24,598 nucleotides of DNA from JAHJRJ01 sp037443685 (GCA_037443685.1 JBBINX010000024.1:1-24598), one strand, 5' to 3'; counted from the stretch's first letter, positions 1 to 9,225 are shown. Numbers and translations: made by a program. The notes: generated by a model from the letters alone, not told the origin.

Positions 1-214
1 TCATTGTTCGATGAGCAATTAGCAGGGCGCTCAAGCCGCTGCTGTCGCAGAACTCAACATTTTTCATGTCGACTACAAGAACCTCTGAATTTTTAGGTTT
101 ACATAGAATTAAAAATTCGGCTTTTAATTCTGCCGAGACGGAAGTATCAAGCTTTTTTTCTTTTATTGTTAATACTGTTAAATTACCATTTTTTTTTGTA
201 TCAAACTTCATCAT
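1..214 (-). CDS. STAS-domain protein, anti-sigma factor antagonist type (partial, runs off left edge)
   Basis: The reverse strand from the ATG at 214 reads MMKFDTKKNGNLTVLTIKEK and continues without a stop to the window edge (about 71 residues). It contains the STAS core motif CDSSGLSALL. The serine pair after Asp matches the site that anti-sigma antagonists of the SpoIIAA/RsbV type phosphorylate in partner switching. An in-frame second ATG lies at 211; a GGAG at 218-221 would suit this second ATG slightly better. The gene starts about 10 nt after the stop of the preceding minus-strand gene, so it is probably the last visible member of the clpC-led train. No anti-sigma kinase is visible in the window. 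The C-terminus is missing because of the window edge. Confidence 0.8.
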   Translation of the reverse strand, partial: MMKFDTKKNGNLTVLTIKEKKLDTSVSAELKAEFLILCKPKNSEVLVVDMKNVEFCDSSGLSALLIAHRTM

Positions 215-223
215 CAACTCCAA

Positions 224-763
224 TTAAAACTTTTTTAGATATTGCGCTAACTGATCATATATTAATTGAGCCGGTTTATTTCGGTCAACGTTAAACTGAA
301 AATTATAAAATGTATCTGATGCGTGGTGCGAAAAACCTATTCTGATTCTTGCACCTGTCGCTTTGCTAATATAAGAAGTGTAAAGAATGAAATCAAGATT
401 TAAGTTGATAGTAATATCGTAATTGTTTTCTAATATTCGTTGCAAGAAATTTTGCCGTGGTAAACAAAACTTATTCACGTGTGATTGACTCATTCGTACG
501 ACTTTACTTTTCGGAAATTCGCTTAAAGGAGTTGCTCTTATTCCTTCGGTGAGAATAGTAATTTCGAGGTGCTCAAATTTTTTAAATAACGCTTTAAACG
601 CTGTACCCGCTGCTAAAGCATCATCATATTCAACTGGTAAAATAATAAGCGCAGTGCGCGACCTCGAAATAAAATTTGTCATTTCCTGCAGGCCATCTTT
701 TTCCTTTCGAAAAACAAATTTTGTGTATTGAAGACCTAAATATTCTAATGCTTTTCCAAACAT
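224..763 (-). CDS. Glycosyltransferase family 9-like / DUF6913-like protein, function unclear
   Basis: This 179-residue protein has no signal peptide or membrane segment. Residues around 28-75 form an alternating strand/helix pattern (ALIILPVEYDDALAAG), and the segment NYDITINLNLDFILYTSYIS is followed by GARIRIGF. That arrangement, a strand ending in Asn/Asp-Leu, a helix and then R-IGF, resembles the N-terminal Rossmann half of ADP-heptose:LPS heptosyltransferases (GT9). It also resembles short Bacteroidota proteins grouped as DUF6913. At 179 residues it is about half the length of a real GT9 enzyme, and the C-terminal nucleotide-sugar domain is absent, so catalysis is doubtful. The start codon overlaps the 3' end of ligA by 19 nt, which suggests translational coupling. 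The coding call is firm; the family assignment is tentative. Confidence 0.7.
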   Translation of the reverse strand: MFGKALEYLGLQYTKFVFRKEKDGLQEMTNFISRSRTALIILPVEYDDALAAGTAFKALFKKFEHLEITILTEGIRATPLSEFPKSKVVRMSQSHVNKFCLPRQNFLQRILENNYDITINLNLDFILYTSYISKATGARIRIGFSHHASDTFYNFQFNVDRNKPAQLIYDQLAQYLKKF

Positions 764-2746
764 TTTAAAAATTTTTCCTCATTCCAGATTTCGATGCCGA
801 TTTCCTTTGCCTTGTCCAATTTAGAACCTGGTTCGTCGCCGGATATTAAGTAATTAACGTTTTTCGATACAGAAGTAGAGACACGCCCGCCAAGTTTCTC
901 AATCGACTCTTTCGCTTCTTCGCGTGTCATGCTTGTTAACGTACCGGTTAAAACGAAAGTTTTTCCAGTCAAATGTGTTTTTACAGCATTTTCAACGCAA
1001 AACTTTAAACCGGCTTTTCTAAGTCGGCTTATTAAATCGCGATTATGCTTATCTTGGAAATATCTGTAAATACTTTCTGCGATCTTCTCCCCAATCTCAT
1101 AAATATTTCGCAAGTCTTCTTGTGAAGCTGACATAAGTTTCTCTAGTGATGGATATGCATTGGTCAAAATTTGTGAAACACCAGCACCCACATGCCTTAT
1201 TCCAAGAGCAAATAAAACACGGTGATAAGGTTTTTGTTTGCTATTCTCAATTCCGGTCAACAAATTTTGAACACTTTTTTCACCCCATCTTTCTAATGCG
1301 GCAATCTTTTCACTCTGCTGTTGTAATAAATATAGATCGCATACATTTTTAATAAAGCCCAATTCAACTAATTGATTAACAGCCATCTCGCCGAGTCCGG
1401 CTATATCCATTGCCCCACGTGCTGCCCAGTGTATGATACGTCCTTTTACTTGAGCTGGACATTCATTATTCTCGCAATAGTAATTTATTTCACCGCTGGT
1501 ACGGTAAATTTTCGAACCACAGTCTGGACATTTTAAGTGAAAAACAAATTCCGATGTATGNNNNNNNNNNNNNNNNNNNNNNAACTTTAGGAATTACATC
1601 GCCGCCTTTTTCGATAACTACGGTATCGCCAATTCGGATATCGTATTCCTGGATGTAGTCTTCGTTGTACAGTGAGGCACGGCTTACGGTTGTGCCACCG
1701 AGTGAAACTGGTTGCAGATGAGCGACAGGGGTAATAGTTCCTACTCGACCTACCTGTAACTTAATATCGAGTAATTTGGTTTCTGTTTTTCGTGAAGTAA
1801 ATTTGAATGCAAACGCCCATCGTGGACTTTTTGCAATTGTCCCTAAAGTTTCCTGTTGACTCAGCGAATCAACTTTTACAACTACCCCGTCGATATCGTA
1901 TGGCAATTTTTCTCGCTTGGTTTCCCACTCTTGCCAAAAATCAATGACTTCATCTATGTCTTTGCATAATGTTCTGTTTTTATTCACCGGAAATTTTAAG
2001 TCGTCTAGAACATTCATCGCTTTGAAATGACTTTTAATATCTGCTTTTTCTGCACGCAAAAAATATGCAAAAAATTTCAATGGGCGTTCTGCAACGGTTT
2101 TAGGGTCTTGCAACTTTAATGTCCCGGCTGTTGCATTGCGTGGATTAGCAAAAAGTTTATCGCCGGATAAATCTCTTTCCTCGTTCATTTTCAGAAAATC
2201 ATGCTTTTCCATAAGCACTTCACCCCGAACCTCGATATCCAGTAGCGATTTATCTTTTGGATTTATTCGAAGAGGTATTGAGTGAATGGTTTTCAGATTG
2301 TTTGTAACATCGTCGCCTTGATAACCATCGCCTCTAGTAGCTCCATACGCCAGAATACCGTTAATATATCTCGAACTTACTGCAACACCGTCAAATTTCA
2401 ATTCGCTTACATATTTATAAATTTGTTCCGGTAAAAGAGATCTTATTCGTTTATCAAATTCGCACACATCTTGTTTCGTATATGAGTTCGATAAACTCAG
2501 CATAGGTGTTTTGTGTGTAACTGTCGTAAATATTTTTGTTGGCTCTCCGCCAACTCGTTGTGTCGGCGAATCGGGCGTGATGAGTTCGGGAAATTCTTCC
2601 TCTAATTTCTTGAGTTCAGAATAAAGTTTATCATACACGAAGTCAGATATAATTGGTTCGGCAAGCACATAATATCGGTAATCGTGTTCGTGTATTTCCT
2701 CACGAAGTTTTTCGACTCTGTTTATTATTGATTTCGGCACTGACAT
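745..2746 (-). CDS. ligA: NAD-dependent DNA ligase LigA (interrupted by an assembly gap of 22 Ns)
   Basis: LigA seals nicks in duplex DNA using NAD+ and is essential in replication and repair. The N-terminal Ia and adenylation domains are clear: HDYRYYVLAEP near residues 21-30 and the KxDG motif KFDG with catalytic Lys117. An OB-fold segment ends in GDVIPKV. After the N run the reading resumes as HTSEFVFHLKCPDCG, followed by YCENNECPAQ. These four cysteines are the expected zinc finger. Helix-hairpin-helix repeats (MDIAGLGE onwards) and a C-terminal BRCT domain (LTGKTFVLTGTL) follow. The 22 Ns at 1561-1582 are not a multiple of three, so naive translation breaks the gene into two ORFs. All domains are present on both sides, and the total of about 667 residues is normal, so I read this as one intact gene. 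It starts 2 nt after rodZ. Confidence 0.95.
1561..1582. other. Assembly gap (22 unknown bases) inside ligA
   Basis: A run of 22 Ns sits between the OB-fold and the zinc finger of ligA. In the ligase frame the gap must be a multiple of three. Comparison with the usual spacing between GDVIPxV and the first zinc-finger Cys suggests about 7-9 missing residues, so the true gap is likely 21-27 bases. The apparent frameshift is therefore an artefact of estimated gap length. Confidence 0.95.
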
Positions 2747-2748
2747 AT

Positions 2749-3555
2749 TTATTGATTCTTTAGCCCCGATTTTAAAGTATCGAGGGTGTTACGGTTAACG
2801 ATATAATCTCTGATGATTACACCCCGCTTACCTAAGGGTTTGATAGTGTAGTTATTTAATTTAATAACTGTTGCACCTGCATTTCCAACCGTAATTCGAA
2901 ATTGATTTATAGCTTTATATTCGATATTTTTTTGACTATAAAGAAGAATTTCTTTTTTTATTTTTTCGTCGATTATGACGCTGATCCATGCGCTTTCGGT
3001 TGCAGAAACATTTAAAATCAAACTATCGAGTTTGGCATTATTTGTTGTTTGTGGTGTGCCTGACAGAATCTGAGTTTCTGGTAAGAACAGGGAGTCTATT
3101 TTCGTTTCCGATTTTGTTTCGGTTTTTTGATAATATTCTTGAAAAGGGATTTCCTCTACTTTCTCAACTTTATTATTCTTTACTACAGATAAAGTGAAAA
3201 CCAAACCGATGATAATAATAAAAGTAATAATAACGAGGACAGTAATTTTAGATGCACCTTTTTGTTTTTGGAGCCGAACTTTTATTGGCGAGATATGAGT
3301 TTGAAAAGAAGATAGCGATGCACCGGGTATCGCTTGTTGCTCATACTTTTTTACGGCGTGAACAGGGTCAATTCCCACCTGAGCAGCGTAAGCTCGAATG
3401 AATGCCCTGATATATGTTTGAGGGAGTAGGGAAAAATTACCCTCTTCAATCGCCTTCAAAAACTTTATATTGATCCGTGTTGCGCTTGAGATATCCTCAA
3501 GAGAGATTTCTTGAACTAATCGAGCCGCACGTAATTCTTCACCGCATTCATTCAT
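2749..3555 (-). CDS. rodZ: RodZ-like cytoskeletal membrane protein (HTH + TM + DUF4115)
   Basis: RodZ links MreB to the cell-wall elongation machinery. The 268-residue protein has the diagnostic order. Residues about 5-72 form a Xre-type helix-turn-helix of the RodZ kind (LEDISSATRINIKFLKAIEEGNF, with the typical LPQTYIRAFIRAYA after it). A basic linker ends in KQKGASK, and residues about 104-125 form one transmembrane helix (ITVLVIITFIIIIGLVFTL). A Ser/Thr-rich extracytoplasmic linker and a C-terminal beta-rich DUF4115 region (ATESAWISVIIDEK, then FRITVGNAGATVIKLNN) follow. There is no N-terminal signal peptide, as expected for this topology. It sits 6 nt after the histidine kinase and 2 nt before ligA. 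RodZ-family membership is well supported; partnership with MreB is inferred, as no mre gene is in the window. Confidence 0.88.
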   Translation of the reverse strand: MNECGEELRAARLVQEISLEDISSATRINIKFLKAIEEGNFSLLPQTYIRAFIRAYAAQVGIDPVHAVKKYEQQAIPGASLSSFQTHISPIKVRLQKQKGASKITVLVIITFIIIIGLVFTLSVVKNNKVEKVEEIPFQEYYQKTETKSETKIDSLFLPETQILSGTPQTTNNAKLDSLILNVSATESAWISVIIDEKIKKEILLYSQKNIEYKAINQFRITVGNAGATVIKLNNYTIKPLGKRGVIIRDYIVNRNTLDTLKSGLKNQ

Positions 3556-3561
3556 AGTGGT

Positions 3562-5790
3562 TTATATTTTATTATCTAATACATACCGAACTGATCTTGC
3601 CAGTTCCTCGTAAAGGTATGGTTTGTGCAAATAACCGTCGATTTCGTTTATGAATGCATCGTCGTTCAAAATGCTATCGCTATAACCTGAGCAGATTAAA
3701 ACCTTGATGCTCGTATTTAATTTTTTGATTCTATAAAAAACCTCTTTACCGCTTATTCCCGGCATATTTAAATCGAGAATGACGAGGTCGTAAAACTTAT
3801 TATTTTCAATTTTTTCAAGAGCTTGATAACCGTCTCGTACAATATCTACTTTGTATCCTAGCTCGATTAAAATATCACCACCGACAATATTAGCTCCGGT
3901 GTCGTCATCGACAAGCAGAATATTTTCGATACCCCCGATAATTTTTTCGGATATCAGCTCATGTTTGACGGACTGATATTTTTCCACGAGCGGAAGATAA
4001 ATTGTAAATACTGTTCCGACACCGATTTCACTCTCTACATTTATATATCCTTGATGGCTCTTAACAACACCAAAAACGACGGATAATCCAAGCCCTGTAC
4101 CTTTCGATTGGTCCTTGGTTGTAAAAAATGGCTCGAAGATTTTATTAAGAAACTCTGAGGGAATACCTGTTCCCGTGTCGAGTACTTTTATTGCGGCATA
4201 ACTGCCTGGTTGGACATCGTTAATAGGAGCAGAAATAGGTTCTTTTATGTCGATCGGTTTACAGCTAACGGTAACGATCCCGCCTTGAGGCATCGCATCT
4301 TGCGCATTGAGAAAGAGATTCAAAATTGCCTGTTCCATTTGCCCTTCGTCAGCATTTACAATTATAGAATCTTCTGATGATTCCCATCTTACTTGCGTCG
4401 ATTTTGGTACGCTTCTTTCGAATAAACGCACTGTCTGTCCAATGATTTTATTTATATCTACGTGTTTAATATAGATGTTACTTTTTCGCGAGAATGTTAA
4501 AAGTTGGCGTGTAACCGAAGCTCCTCGGCGAGCAGAATCCTCAATCAGGTTGATGTATTTGTAGAACGAGTTCTCAGGTTGCAACTTACGCTTCATCATG
4601 GAAGCTGGGCCCAGTATCGAGTTTAAAATATTGTTAAAATCGTGAGCAACACCTCCGGCTAAATTTCCGATACTGTCAATTTTTTGTGCTTGTATAATTT
4701 TTTGCTCTAACTTCTTTTGGTTTGTTACGTCCCGTGCAACAACTCTAACTAGCACAGGTTTGTTGTTAGCGTCATACACCAATGATGTGTTTACGCTGAC
4801 GTCAATTAAAGTCCCGTCCTTTTTATGCATCACCTCATCAATACCTTTTATTTCTTTTCTGTTGTCAAAAATATTTTTAAGCCGATTGGTTACAGTGAAG
4901 TGCTGGTTTTCAGGATAAAGTTTAAGAATACTTTGCCCGATGATCTCATTTTTTTGATAACCTAATAACTCCGATTCAGTGTCATTACAGCTTACAATCG
5001 TACCTTCGCGATTAATGCTATGATACATGTCGGGAAGATGTTCGTACAGGTCAGCATACAATTGTTCGGATTGTTTTATCTGTTCGAAAAGATACGCATT
5101 ATTGAGGGCAAGACTGATTTGATTTCCGAAAGCTTGTAGCAATTCTAAGTCTTTAATATTAAAGGCGTTCGAATCTTTACTGGCAATTATTAAAATGCCT
5201 CCAAATATATTTTTAATCTCTAAAGGAATTGACGCCCAAGATTGAATGCCGGTTTGTTCGAGCTCTTTATTAAATCGTTCTTCGTCCCTTAGTATTAATT
5301 CGCCGCTCTCAGGAGGTTGTTTGAAACTTTCAACTAACCTCGAATTAATATCAACTCCATCAGGAAAAAATTTAAACTTAGTTTTATATGCGTGGTTCAA
5401 ATATAATTTTGTGTCCTTTACAAGGTAAATCCAACCACAATTTGCATACAATAACTCGCATACTTTTTCTAAAGAATTTTGAAGAACAGTCTCAAGTTCA
5501 ACCGAATGTGTTACTGCTTGAGATATTGCGTTAAGAGCCGATAATTGTCTGTATTGCTCGTTTATTTGAAGTCCATACTTTGAGATAAAATATGTTATCA
5601 TAAAACCGAATATGCCTACTGTAACGAGTGTCAAAAAATCTAACCATCTAAGCTCTTGTCCGCCGAAAATATAAATAGAAACTATAGTTATCATCAAGAC
5701 GATAACAGCAGTTGAGGCAACCACTTGCGATTGTTCTACAAGTCCGAGGGATGATACGAATTGCCTGATGTTTTTATATGGATTATTCAT
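3562..5790 (-). CDS. Hybrid sensor histidine kinase (2 TM, GAF, PAS, HisKA, HATPase, REC)
   Basis: This is a 742-residue membrane-anchored hybrid kinase. Two hydrophobic helices (about 22-42 and 52-70) are followed by a GAF domain (about 85-235) and a PAS domain (about 245-360, ending VARDVTNQKK). The kinase core has the H-box GGVAHDFNNIL with phospho-acceptor His383. It also has an N-box (LNLFLNAQDAM), a G1 box (DTGTGIP, 538-544), an F-box (FEPFFTTKD) and a G2 box (GTGLGL, 564-569). A C-terminal receiver domain carries the acidic pair in VDDD (627-630), phospho-acceptor Asp673 in ILDLNMP and Lys723 in HKPY. All catalytic residues are present. No separate response regulator or DNA-binding output is adjacent, so the downstream target is unknown. 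The gene starts 1 nt after the PAP2 gene and ends 6 nt before rodZ. Confidence 0.93.
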   Translation of the reverse strand: MNNPYKNIRQFVSSLGLVEQSQVVASTAVIVLMITIVSIYIFGGQELRWLDFLTLVTVGIFGFMITYFISKYGLQINEQYRQLSALNAISQAVTHSVELETVLQNSLEKVCELLYANCGWIYLVKDTKLYLNHAYKTKFKFFPDGVDINSRLVESFKQPPESGELILRDEERFNKELEQTGIQSWASIPLEIKNIFGGILIIASKDSNAFNIKDLELLQAFGNQISLALNNAYLFEQIKQSEQLYADLYEHLPDMYHSINREGTIVSCNDTESELLGYQKNEIIGQSILKLYPENQHFTVTNRLKNIFDNRKEIKGIDEVMHKKDGTLIDVSVNTSLVYDANNKPVLVRVVARDVTNQKKLEQKIIQAQKIDSIGNLAGGVAHDFNNILNSILGPASMMKRKLQPENSFYKYINLIEDSARRGASVTRQLLTFSRKSNIYIKHVDINKIIGQTVRLFERSVPKSTQVRWESSEDSIIVNADEGQMEQAILNLFLNAQDAMPQGGIVTVSCKPIDIKEPISAPINDVQPGSYAAIKVLDTGTGIPSEFLNKIFEPFFTTKDQSKGTGLGLSVVFGVVKSHQGYINVESEIGVGTVFTIYLPLVEKYQSVKHELISEKIIGGIENILLVDDDTGANIVGGDILIELGYKVDIVRDGYQALEKIENNKFYDLVILDLNMPGISGKEVFYRIKKLNTSIKVLICSGYSDSILNDDAFINEIDGYLHKPYLYEELARSVRYVLDNKI

Positions 5791-5791
5791 T

Positions 5792-6598
5792 TTAAATCGG
5801 ATAAATTAAAAGAAAAAAATGAGATTGTTGAGATTTATCGAAAAATATAAAAGTTTTGGGATAATTATAGTTGGAATTTTCTTTTTGATGAAGCAAAGAA
5901 AACCCATCTGCTACTAATGTACCGATAAGCGCACCAGAGAGAACATCCGATAGATAATGTGCATTTGTACTAATTCGTTGAGCACCGACTATCGAGGCGC
6001 ACAAATACGCCGGGACGCCAACCTGCCAGCCATAAATTCCGTTTAAGCTCCCGGCAAGAGCGAAAGTAGCAGATGTATGCCCTGACGGGAACGAATGATT
6101 ATCCGATTTGTTTGGTCTTGTCCGCATTGTCGTCATTTTTATTGTTTGTGTGATAATTTGTGTTACAGCGATGCATTCCAAAACCAGCTCTAATTTTTTA
6201 AAATATTCTCGCGTGGAATTTTTATTTACTATACTTTCTACAGTAACAAATCCGATACCCGCATAGTATCCCCAACCGAAAGTTTTTCCGAAATTATCGG
6301 CAACTGTTGAGAATCGCTGAGATATGAACGGTTTGGTAATAAATTTATTGCTAAATTCGTAATCAAATTTGCTCAGCAATAGTATTCCTGCAGCGACTCC
6401 GAGCATAAATTTAGGTGAATCTCCTTTTAGAAAACTATTTTCTATCCCTTCCAAAGTGTGTAAAGGGTAAGTAGTTATCCAATTGTTTAAACTTTTAAAT
6501 CGGTAATCTGAAATCGTATCTGCCGCACTCTGAGCGAATGTCAAATTTAAAAAAAGAAAGTATATAAATAGTGGGCAAAAGAATTTCGAACTATTCAT
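5792..6598 (-). CDS. PAP2-family (type 2 phosphatidic acid phosphatase) membrane protein
   Basis: This 268-residue protein has an N-terminal signal peptide or anchor (hydrophobic FFCPLFIYFLFLNLTFAQS). It carries the three motifs of the PAP2/acid phosphatase superfamily: KMTTMRTRP (Lys154, Arg161, Pro162), PSGH (171-174) and R-x5-H-x3-D (Arg208, His214, Asp218). The histidines are the expected catalytic nucleophile and acid. Such enzymes remove phosphate from lipid phosphates or undecaprenyl pyrophosphate at the periplasmic face; the substrate cannot be told from sequence. The N-terminal 60 residues lie before the first membrane helix. It follows clpC by 8 nt and precedes the histidine kinase by 1 nt, so it is almost certainly co-transcribed with both. 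Confidence 0.9.
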   Translation of the reverse strand: MNSSKFFCPLFIYFLFLNLTFAQSAADTISDYRFKSLNNWITTYPLHTLEGIENSFLKGDSPKFMLGVAAGILLLSKFDYEFSNKFITKPFISQRFSTVADNFGKTFGWGYYAGIGFVTVESIVNKNSTREYFKKLELVLECIAVTQIITQTIKMTTMRTRPNKSDNHSFPSGHTSATFALAGSLNGIYGWQVGVPAYLCASIVGAQRISTNAHYLSDVLSGALIGTLVADGFSLLHQKENSNYNYPKTFIFFDKSQQSHFFLLIYPI

Positions 6599-6606
6599 GA
6601 TACACC

Positions 6607-9111
6607 CTATGAAGTAGTAGCGTTGGTTTCTTCTTCTGACTCGATATGTGGTTTAGGGCTCTTAGATTTATTAGCTTCGGAAAATTTTAGGATTTCGGTT
6701 TTCGGATTAATTTTAATTTTGACTATGCTGCCTTCCGAAAATTTATTCTTTAAAATATCTTCAGCTATCGGATCTTCTATAAATTTTTGAATTACTCGTT
6801 TAAGCGGACGGGCGCCGAATGCAGGATCGAATCCTTTATCTATTAAAAATTCCCGCGCTTGTTTTGTTAATTGTAGTTTGATATTCAACGACTCCATACG
6901 TTTCACAAGTTCAACCATCTGTATATCTATTATTTGGTTTATGTGCTCGCGATCTAAGGCCTGGAAAATAATTATATCGTCAACACGGTTTAAAAATTCG
7001 GGGTTAAATACTCGCTTGATAGCATCCTCGACTACCTGCTTCATATTCGTGTATTTATCTTTCTGAGTTTGTGTGCCAAACCCGATAGCTCCACCCTGTT
7101 TAATATCTCGAGTTCCGACATTTGAAGTCATAATTACGATAGTATTCTTGAAATCAACGTGCCGGCCAAGACTGTCGGTTAATAATCCGTCATCTAAAAC
7201 TTGAAGCAGTATATTGAAAACGTCTGGATGTGCTTTTTCGATTTCGTCTAACAGTACGACAGAGTAAGGTTTTCTGCGAACTTTTTCAGTGAGCTGTCCG
7301 CCTTCTTCGTAACCGACGTAGCCAGGAGGGGCGCCGACTAATCTTGATACAGAGAATTTTTCCATATATTCGCTCATATCGATTCTGATCAATGCTTCTT
7401 CAGTATCAAATAAATACTTGGCTAAAACTTTCGCCATCTCTGTTTTGCCAACACCCGTTGGACCAAGGAATATAAAGGAACCGATTGGGCGCTTGGGATC
7501 TTTTAGTCCTGCGCGTGTCCGGCGAATCGCTTTGCTTAATTTCACGATTGCTTCGTCCTGTCCGATTATCTGCGTGCGAAGCAATTCTTCCATCTTAAGT
7601 AATTTTTGGGATTCCGATTCGGCGATTTTGTTTACCGGAATGCTTGTCATCATAGCTACGACGTCGGCAATGTGAATCTCAGTAACTTCGTATATCATTT
7701 CTTCCGATTTCTTTTCCCACTCACGTTTTGCAACTTCCAAATCGCTTAAAATCTTTTTTTCGAGGTCACGTAATCGGGCTGCCTCTTCAAAATTTTGACT
7801 TTTGACCACTTGGTTTTTGGTTTGCTTTATCTTTTCTATTTCGTTTTCTAAGTCTAAAACCGCTTGGGGTACGTGTATGTTGGAAAGGTGAACACGTGCA
7901 CCGGCTTCGTCGAGTACGTCGATGGCTTTATCGGGTAAATATCTGTCGGTTATATACCGGTCGCTTAGTTTCACGGCACCTTCAATCGCTTTTTGTGTAT
8001 ATCGCACACCGTGGTGATGTTCATACTTGTGCTTAATGTGTTCGAGTATCTGAATGGTTTCATCGACAGATGTCGGGTCGATCATTATTTTCTGGAATCG
8101 TCTATCGAGAGCACCATCCTTCTCTATATACTGTCGGTATTCGTCAAGAGTAGTTGCGCCGATACATTGCAGTTCTCCTCGGGACAGTGCCGGCTTGAAC
8201 ATATTCGATGCGTCCAGTGAACCGGATGCACCGCCTGCACCAACAATCGTATGCAGTTCATCTATAAACAATATTACATCTTTTGCTTTCTCGAGTTCGT
8301 TCATTACAGCTTTCATGCGTTCTTCGAATTGTCCGCGGTACTTTGTGCCTGCGACCAGCGCACCGAGGTCGAGCGTAACAACTCGTTTATCATGTAGCAC
8401 ACGCGATACTTTTTTCTGGACGATTCTGAGCGCAAGTCCTTCGGCGATTGCAGTCTTACCGACACCCGGTTCGCCGATTAATACAGGATTGTTCTTTTTA
8501 CGTCGACTTAAAACTTGAGCTACGCGTTCGATTTCTTTTTCACGTCCAACTATCGGGTCGAGTTTATCTTCCATCGCTAAGCGTGTAAGGTCTCTACCAA
8601 AATTATCCAGCACGGGTGTTTTTGATTTATCTGTTTTCTTCTCAGGCTGTTGTGCCTGCTGTGTGTGAGATGGTTTTCCGCTGATTATATTGTCAAGCTC
8701 ATTTTTAACTGCGTCGTAATGAACGTTAAACTGATGCAAGATTTGAGCGGCAATATTATCGTCGTCGCGTAAAAGCGACAATAGAAGATGTTCAGTTCCG
8801 ATCACATCCGATTTGTAAAGCTTTGCCTCAAGATAGGTTATCTTGAGAACTTTTTCAGCCTGTTTTGTTAGCGGAATGTTGCCTATCGTCAGCGTACCAC
8901 CGGATGTGCGAACGGCATCTTCGATAGCTTTCTTTAATTTGTAGAGGTCGATGCCAAGATTTCGTAATATTTTTACGGCAATTCCCTCACCCTCGCGTAT
9001 AATTCCGAGCAATAAATGCTCGGTGCCTATGTAATCGTGACCTAGACGTAAAGCTTCTTCGCGGCTAAGTCTTATTACATCTTGTACTCTATTTGAAAAA
9101 TTACCTTCCAT
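6607..9111 (-). CDS. clpC: ClpC, AAA+ unfoldase subunit of the Clp protease
   Basis: ClpC unfolds proteins and feeds them to ClpP. The 834-residue protein has the full family layout. Two Clp_N repeats span about 4-145, each containing GTEHLLL. The first AAA+ module has Walker A GEPGVGKT (213-220) and Walker B LFIDELH. The middle domain contains a UVR-type helix (NFEEAARLRDLEKK, 440-453), which separates ClpC from ClpA and ClpB. The second AAA+ module has Walker A GPTGVGKT (550-557), VVLLDEIEKAH, and GGAIGFG, whose IGF tripeptide is the ClpP-docking loop. A ClpB-type C-terminal domain (GFDPAFGARPLKRVI) completes it. AAAGGA precedes the ATG by 6 nt. It is the first gene of the minus-strand train, with a sigma70-type promoter about 50 nt upstream. 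No clpP, ctsR or mcsAB lies nearby. Confidence 0.97.
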   Translation of the reverse strand: MEGNFSNRVQDVIRLSREEALRLGHDYIGTEHLLLGIIREGEGIAVKILRNLGIDLYKLKKAIEDAVRTSGGTLTIGNIPLTKQAEKVLKITYLEAKLYKSDVIGTEHLLLSLLRDDDNIAAQILHQFNVHYDAVKNELDNIISGKPSHTQQAQQPEKKTDKSKTPVLDNFGRDLTRLAMEDKLDPIVGREKEIERVAQVLSRRKKNNPVLIGEPGVGKTAIAEGLALRIVQKKVSRVLHDKRVVTLDLGALVAGTKYRGQFEERMKAVMNELEKAKDVILFIDELHTIVGAGGASGSLDASNMFKPALSRGELQCIGATTLDEYRQYIEKDGALDRRFQKIMIDPTSVDETIQILEHIKHKYEHHHGVRYTQKAIEGAVKLSDRYITDRYLPDKAIDVLDEAGARVHLSNIHVPQAVLDLENEIEKIKQTKNQVVKSQNFEEAARLRDLEKKILSDLEVAKREWEKKSEEMIYEVTEIHIADVVAMMTSIPVNKIAESESQKLLKMEELLRTQIIGQDEAIVKLSKAIRRTRAGLKDPKRPIGSFIFLGPTGVGKTEMAKVLAKYLFDTEEALIRIDMSEYMEKFSVSRLVGAPPGYVGYEEGGQLTEKVRRKPYSVVLLDEIEKAHPDVFNILLQVLDDGLLTDSLGRHVDFKNTIVIMTSNVGTRDIKQGGAIGFGTQTQKDKYTNMKQVVEDAIKRVFNPEFLNRVDDIIIFQALDREHINQIIDIQMVELVKRMESLNIKLQLTKQAREFLIDKGFDPAFGARPLKRVIQKFIEDPIAEDILKNKFSEGSIVKIKINPKTEILKFSEANKSKSPKPHIESEEETNATTS

Positions 9112-9162
9112 TGTATTCCTTTATGATATTAAAAACATGTTTCAGAATTAGTTACTATTAAG

Positions 9163-9191
9163 AATATACTTAAAATGAAAAGATTAGTCAA
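9163..9191 (-). promoter_or_regulatory. Sigma70-type promoter of the clpC operon
   Basis: On the minus strand TTGACT (9191-9186) and TATATT (9168-9163) are separated by exactly 17 bp. The predicted start near 9156 gives a leader of about 45 nt before clpC. No CtsR-like tandem heptamer was seen. Confidence 0.7.
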
Positions 9192-9196
9192 ATAAA

Positions 9197-9225
9197 TTGA
9201 CATTATTTAATAAATTTGATATATT
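9197..9225 (+). promoter_or_regulatory. Sigma70-type promoter of tRNA-Asn
   Basis: A perfect TTGACA (9197-9202) and TATATT (9220-9225) are separated by 17 bp. Transcription would begin about 8 nt before the mature tRNA 5' end. Its -35 box lies only 5 bp from the -35 box of the opposing clpC promoter. Confidence 0.8.

Noticed and set aside
1490..1560. Apparent separate 3' end of a truncated ligase reading through the Ns
   Set aside because: The residues after the gap in that frame are nonsense; the true ligase frame continues with a zinc finger. It is a gap-size artefact.
8054..8518. 154-codon plus-strand ORF opposite clpC
   Set aside because: It is antisense to the highly conserved first AAA+ module and has a Ser/Pro/Arg-rich, shadow-like composition.
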